A stretch of DNA of 44,838 nt from a bacterium (GTDB lineage Bacteria > Auribacterota > UBA3054), in contig JAGCDY010000074.1 in the NCBI GenBank assembly GCA_017650925.1, forward strand, positions 1 to 44,838, given 5' to 3'. A program made the position numbers and the translations under genes. A model generated the notes under the pieces. It did no database searches, was not told where the DNA came from, and was given only the letters and a program-made list of their open reading frames with translations. Positions 41,255 to 44,838 of the stretch are shown in pieces (within the stretch, counting starts at the first letter, position 1; each line of letters starts with the position of its first letter).

Positions 41255-42295
41255 ATGGGTAGGAGAAAAAAGGAAGCCGTTCCTGAGGAAGTAAAAAAAC
41301 CGAAAAAGAGAGGGAGAGCGAAAAAGGAGATCCCTGAAAGCGCTCCCAAGAGAAAGTACCAGCGCCAGAAAAAAGGATTCAACGAGATTCCCAGTCCGGA
41401 GATCATTCCCATAAACCAGGCGGTCTCGAATCTGACTTCCGATCCGGAAATGTATTTTCTGCCGATGGCCCAGGATGAGATCTACCTCATCAATCCTTAC
41501 GCCTGCGGCGTGTCGTCCTGGCTCCCGAAAGCCAAGCTGTCGCGCAGGAACTGTCCTTTCTTCTCCGTCGAGCTGGTGCTCGAGGGCAAGGGAGAGCTAA
41601 CGGTGAACGGCAACACCTATGATCTCGAGCCAAAGGATGTTTTCCTGCTCCACTTCGACGAGGATCATGTTTATCAGAACACCGGTTCCGGCCGCTGGAA
41701 AAAAGTCTGGATATCTTTCAGGCACAGCCTGCTCACTCCCGGCTTGAATCAGCTCGGGCTTGACATGATCTCGAAAATATCCCTGAAGGATCAGGATTTC
41801 GAGCAGATCAGGCGTCTTTTCTTCGACGTGCTGGACGAGATCAGGGACCGCAACAAAGACTTCAGGATCAACGCTTCCGCCACCTGCTACAAGATCTTCC
41901 ATCTGCTCGCCCGCTACGCCAAGGTCATAAGCTCCCAAAGAGCGAACGTGGTGCCGGCGCAGGTCCAGGCCGTGGTCTCCTACGTTGAGAAACACCTCAG
42001 GGAGCCCATATCGATGGACGATCTGGCCAACGTGGCCGGGTGCTGCCGCGTGCATCTGACGAGGCTGTTTAAAAAGCACATGGGCATACACACCAGGGAC
42101 TGGCTCATCCAGCTGAGGATGCGGCACGCCTGCATGATGCTGAAAACGACGAACCTTCCCGTGCATCTCATAGCGGAGGAAGTCGGTTTCGACGATCCCT
42201 ATCACTTCAGCACAGCCTTCAGGCGCACCGTCGGCCAACCTCCCACCAAATATAGGAAAATGGCCAAGAGCGACGCGCTGGACGACGAGCTCTAA
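41255..42295 (+). CDS. AraC-family transcriptional regulator with basic AT-hook-like N-terminus
   Basis: A 346-residue regulator. Residues 1-45 are very Lys/Arg/Pro-rich, with an AT-hook-like KKRGRAKK core at about 19-26, an unusual addition to this family. A cupin ligand-binding domain spans about 95-200 (VLEGKGELTVNGNTYDLEPKD begins it). The C-terminal double HTH lies at about 243-340, with EPISMDDLANVAGCCRVHLTRLF and the GFDDPYHFSTAFRRTVGQPP signature. Cupin-AraC proteins usually sense sugars. It is transcribed alone and does not lie in a sugar operon; possible targets include the secreted HEXXH protein downstream. The basic tail may increase DNA affinity. Confidence 0.92.
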   Translation: MGRRKKEAVPEEVKKPKKRGRAKKEIPESAPKRKYQRQKKGFNEIPSPEIIPINQAVSNLTSDPEMYFLPMAQDEIYLINPYACGVSSWLPKAKLSRRNCPFFSVELVLEGKGELTVNGNTYDLEPKDVFLLHFDEDHVYQNTGSGRWKKVWISFRHSLLTPGLNQLGLDMISKISLKDQDFEQIRRLFFDVLDEIRDRNKDFRINASATCYKIFHLLARYAKVISSQRANVVPAQVQAVVSYVEKHLREPISMDDLANVAGCCRVHLTRLFKKHMGIHTRDWLIQLRMRHACMMLKTTNLPVHLIAEEVGFDDPYHFSTAFRRTVGQPPTKYRKMAKSDALDDEL

Positions 42296-42296
42296 C

Positions 42297-42325
42297 TTGA
42301 CTTTAGAGGGCAATAAGAGTAGAAT
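42297..42325 (+). promoter_or_regulatory. Promoter of the tRNA-Asn gene
   Basis: TTGACT (42297-42302), a 17-base spacer and TAGAAT (42320-42325) form a strong housekeeping promoter directly after the regulator stop. Transcription would start near 42332, about 15 bases before the tRNA. Confidence 0.7.
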
Positions 42326-42346
42326 CTATCCCATAAAAATTTGAGC

Positions 42347-42421
42347 GCCGCAGTAGCTCAATGGCAGAGTACCTGGCTGTTAACCAGGGTGTTGTTGGTT
42401 CGAGTCCATCCTGCGGCGCCA
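42347..42421 (+). tRNA. tRNA-Asn (anticodon GTT)
   Basis: The acceptor stem GCCGCAG (42347-42353) pairs with CTGCGGC (42411-42417), followed by discriminator G and an encoded CCA. The anticodon stem CCTGG/CCAGG encloses the loop CTGTTAA with anticodon GTT at 42379-42381. The T-arm GTTGG-TTCGAGT-CCATC has one T-T mismatch. The D-loop is short, giving 75 bases including CCA. The cognate synthetase gene asnS lies at 13741. Confidence 0.96.
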
Positions 42422-42430
42422 TTAATAAAG

Positions 42431-42463
42431 ACCTTCGCTTCGGCGGGGGTTTTTCTTTTTTTT
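42431..42463 (+). terminator. Intrinsic terminator of tRNA-Asn
   Basis: ACCTTCGC and GCGGGGGT pair over 8 bp (two G-T pairs) around a TTCG tetraloop, followed by a long T-run to 42463. It begins 10 bases after the tRNA CCA end. Confidence 0.9.
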
Positions 42464-42471
42464 GCTAGAAT
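42463..42471 (+). promoter_or_regulatory. Extended -10 promoter of the secreted HEXXH protein gene
   Basis: TGC-TAGAAT (hexamer 42466-42471) is an extended -10 element directly after the T-run of the tRNA terminator, with no -35 box. It closely resembles the element before the GT2 gene. AAGGA lies 8 bases before the ATG at 42500. Confidence 0.5.
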
Positions 42472-42499
42472 AGTAATAAATAAAGTTAAGGATGCCGCT

Positions 42500-44838
42500 A
42501 TGAAAAAGACTTTCGCGTTTCTGGCTCTTTTATGCTGCGCCGCCGCATTCGGCGAAACTTCCAAATTCACCTTCGAGACAGACGGATTGGACGGCTGGAC
42601 CGCCTCCGAAAACGTCAAGATCACGGAGGATCTGGCCGTTTCCTCCACCAACGATATCTTGGTCTCCGCCTGGCACGCCTACGGAGACAATGCGCTTTTA
42701 TTGGAGGGCTCCTCTTCTCTCTCCCGGTACGTTTCCATCTCGGAAAGCGGCGAGCAGAGGATCGCCTTCGACTTTTACGCCACCTGGCCGGACGAAGAGG
42801 CGGACAAGGCTCTTACCGTAAAGCTCGGCGGTATCCCCTTTCTGAAACTGGAAGAAAGCGGCACCAACACGATCTCCGCCCTCGTCTTCGGACATTATTT
42901 CGGCGACGAGGCCGAATGGCAGCCCGTTCCCGGCGTGCGGACGCTCTTCCACCGCAAATGGCAGCATATCGAGATCCTCTTCGATAGAGATCACCTCCTG
43001 AAACTGAAAGCCCCCAATATGGACGCTGAGCTCGTCGGATTCGCCTTCGCGGAGCAGATCCCGGCCGGGGAGACGACTTTTTCCGTGGAGAGCGATTATG
43101 AAAAGATCTATCTCGACAATCTTAGATTCATAGAAGAGCCCTCCGCCCACGAAACGCTCCTGGACGACCGCGCCGGCGCCAGTTTGGGACTAGGCCAGTC
43201 TTACGAGACTTCCTTCCCCGCGAAAACTTCCTTCGGCGGGCTGGAGCTTAGCTGCGCCCTGACGATCCCGGAGAGCTGCATGGGCTTCATCACTCTCAAC
43301 GGTTTTCCCATCCCTTTGAGCGAGCTTCCGCTCTCCGCTGGAGAGAACGTCATTTCCATGGGATTCCTTAAAAACAGCCGTTTGGTCAAGGCCCAGGTCA
43401 ACGGAGTGGACGTCGACACGTCAGCGCTCAGCCTTGATCTGCCCGACACCGTGAACATAAAGGTCACGAATCTTACCATGGGCGGCTCCCTCGTGGTCAA
43501 TGGCGTCTTCGCCCAGAACAGCCTGCCCGTGGTCTACGGCGAAACGGCCTCCATAGATCTTCTGATGGTGGCCTACACCGGCGGCGGCAACAACACGCCT
43601 CCCGAGAACTACACCAACATGTATTACCCGAAGGTGCAGGATTTCTATTTCCGCAATTCCAACGCCCAGCTCCTTTTGAGATACGATCCCGTCTACCGCC
43701 GCATCATCCCGCCCGCGGAAACTTTCTTCCGGAATTACGAAAATGAATTCGGCGAAGAGGAATTGGGCGGCAGGATCATGGCCAGGGATCTGAGGAAAAC
43801 GCTAGGCATCTGGAACCAGGAATACGATCTTTTCGTCTTCACCTGCGGCAACGGCTGGAACAGCTGGGGCGGCAACTGGGGCGGCGGCTCCTACGGCTAC
43901 ACCGGCATGGGCATGATCATGTGCTCGCAGGTCGGCAACTACGGCGGCAGCGGCACGGGTTTCGTGACGGTCCACGAAGTCATGCACTCCGTCGACCAGA
44001 TGTACTCCTACAGCGGCTACCAGGAATACTCAAGCTCGCACCCGGACGGCTGCAGCTACGGCTGGGCCGGAGGCGGCGACACCTGGTCCTGGTGCGGCAC
44101 CGCCATGCGCCCCTTCACGAATTACTTTAAGCTGCGCACTCCCTGGAAAAGCACCTATGTCTTCCGCGACAGCGACCTGGACGGCCTGGCCGACAACGAT
44201 CCCGTCCTTCCCATAGACGAGGTGAGGATGAGTTCCGATCCCACCAAAACGGACACGGACAGGGACGGGCTGGACGACCTTAAGGAATACCTGGTGGGGC
44301 TCTATTATCCCAGCGACGCAAACGACCAGGATACCGACAAAGACGGGCTGAGGGACGGCGACGATCCATATCCCATCATTCCTTACAACAAGAGCATTCC
44401 GAGGCTCCTCGCGGAACCGACCATCGACGGCGTAATAGAAGAGGGCGAATGGACCTACTGGGGTTCCGGCACGGGAGACAGCGAGGATCCGGAATTCCAA
44501 GTCACCGCTTACGCCGGCTGGCGCGACGACGCCTTGTACCTCGCCTTCAAGACCAACAAGAAGTGCTCCTTCACCATGGAAGTGGACGGCTCGGCCTGGT
44601 CCGGGCCCTGGCACGGCGGCGACTATTTCAAGTTCAAGAACCACAACCAGTATTACAACAGGATCTACGCCGCCTCCAACGACGAGAACAGCGTTCAGGA
44701 CTGGAAGAACGGAAACGTTCCCAACGGTTCCCGCTGCATCAAGAAGGACAACGAGCTTGGCGGCTTCACGATAGAAGTCAAGATCCCCTGCAACCTGAAG
44801 TCCATAAGGGGCTACACCTGCTGGCCCGGCGAGGAGCC
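42500..44838 (+). CDS. Large secreted putative zinc metalloprotease with TSP3-like calcium repeats and CBM9-like domain (partial, 3' end outside window)
   Basis: The frame is open from ATG 42500 to the window edge (779 codons). A signal peptide covers about residues 1-18. Residues 20-215 look like a beta-sandwich (FTFETDGLDGW; YLDNLRFIEEP). Around 360-520 is a probable peptidase domain with HEVMH at 492-496, the HEXXH zinc motif, and a possible third ligand His514 (SSSHPDG). A Gly/Trp-rich segment (WNSWGGNWGGG) lies just before it. About residues 557-630 contain Asp-rich repeats (DSDLDGLADNDP, DTDRDGLDD, DTDKDGLRDGDDP) of the thrombospondin type 3 kind. From about 634 a CBM9/DOMON-like domain begins (TIDGVIEEGEW, GWRDDALYLAF). 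Function inferred: extracellular or surface peptidase acting on glycosylated protein. I do not recognise a named family for the peptidase region. Confidence 0.75.
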   Translation, partial: MKKTFAFLALLCCAAAFGETSKFTFETDGLDGWTASENVKITEDLAVSSTNDILVSAWHAYGDNALLLEGSSSLSRYVSISESGEQRIAFDFYATWPDEEADKALTVKLGGIPFLKLEESGTNTISALVFGHYFGDEAEWQPVPGVRTLFHRKWQHIEILFDRDHLLKLKAPNMDAELVGFAFAEQIPAGETTFSVESDYEKIYLDNLRFIEEPSAHETLLDDRAGASLGLGQSYETSFPAKTSFGGLELSCALTIPESCMGFITLNGFPIPLSELPLSAGENVISMGFLKNSRLVKAQVNGVDVDTSALSLDLPDTVNIKVTNLTMGGSLVVNGVFAQNSLPVVYGETASIDLLMVAYTGGGNNTPPENYTNMYYPKVQDFYFRNSNAQLLLRYDPVYRRIIPPAETFFRNYENEFGEEELGGRIMARDLRKTLGIWNQEYDLFVFTCGNGWNSWGGNWGGGSYGYTGMGMIMCSQVGNYGGSGTGFVTVHEVMHSVDQMYSYSGYQEYSSSHPDGCSYGWAGGGDTWSWCGTAMRPFTNYFKLRTPWKSTYVFRDSDLDGLADNDPVLPIDEVRMSSDPTKTDTDRDGLDDLKEYLVGLYYPSDANDQDTDKDGLRDGDDPYPIIPYNKSIPRLLAEPTIDGVIEEGEWTYWGSGTGDSEDPEFQVTAYAGWRDDALYLAFKTNKKCSFTMEVDGSAWSGPWHGGDYFKFKNHNQYYNRIYAASNDENSVQDWKNGNVPNGSRCIKKDNELGGFTIEVKIPCNLKSIRGYTCWPGEE

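Noticed and set aside
42347-42421. tRNA-Asn as an integration site with a mobile element
   Set aside because: No integrase gene and no repeat of the tRNA 3' end was seen elsewhere in the window.
42492-42503. Three-codon upstream reading frame ATG-CCG-CTA-TGA overlapping the HEXXH start
   Set aside because: Interesting as a possible translational coupling element, but far too short to distinguish from chance.
1-44838. CRISPR arrays, insertion sequences, rRNA genes, toxin-antitoxin or phage genes
   Set aside because: No regularly spaced repeats, transposase or integrase motifs, rRNA sequence or phage-like genes were recognised on either strand.

Overview
The window looks like a chromosomal segment of a Gram-negative member of the PVC superphylum, most likely Lentisphaerota (Victivallis-like) or a close verrucomicrobial relative. 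This is an inference. It rests on the order murD - LysM lipoprotein - ftsW - murG - murC, which as I recall also occurs in Chlamydiae (murD-nlpD-ftsW-murG-murC), on a genuine but divergent FtsZ, on two surface proteins with PEP-CTERM tails, and on many carbohydrate-active genes. Genes are densely packed, often with ATGA or TGATG stop/start overlaps, and no gene-free stretch exceeds 300 bases.

Layout. (1) 1-7951, plus strand: the distal half of a division and cell wall (dcw) cluster: the end of murD, a two-LysM lipoprotein, ftsW, murG, murC, ftsQ, ftsA, ftsZ. murB and ddl are absent from their frequent place between murC and ftsQ. (2) 7954-13590, minus strand: a pyruvoyl-dependent arginine decarboxylase with its own strong promoter, downstream of a four-gene nucleoside salvage operon (TGS-domain nucleoside kinase, phosphopentomutase, pyrimidine-nucleoside phosphorylase, purine-nucleoside phosphorylase). 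(3) 13741-18240, plus: asnS, cysC, a HEAT-repeat lipoprotein and a B12-binding-type radical SAM protein. (4) 18355-23779, plus: two tandem paralogous CotH-kinase surface proteins with PEP-CTERM sorting tails. (5) 33535 down to 23884, minus: a tightly packed series of ECF-like sigma factor, O-antigen ligase/polymerase-like protein, pncC/cinA, recA, recX, a family 2 glycosidase and a GH35/GH42-like beta-galactosidase. (6) 33723-41106, plus: GT2 glycosyltransferase, two tandem CstA transporters, a GT-C membrane glycosyltransferase and a WecE-like sugar aminotransferase, ending in a strong terminator. (7) 41255 to the end: an AraC regulator with a basic AT-hook-like N-terminus, tRNA-Asn(GTT), and a large secreted HEXXH protein with calcium-binding repeats that runs off the window.

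Functionally, segment 1 builds septal peptidoglycan. Segment 2 converts nucleosides to free bases and pentose 5-phosphates. Segments 5 and 6 look like envelope glycan assembly plus intracellular oligosaccharide breakdown. Segments 4 and 7 supply exported proteins. The features most worth a second look are the altered nucleotide-site residues shared by FtsA and FtsZ, the CotH/PEP-CTERM pair, the inverted repeat embedded in the arginine decarboxylase promoter, the recA-recX-glycosidase linkage, and the HEXXH/TSP3 protein.
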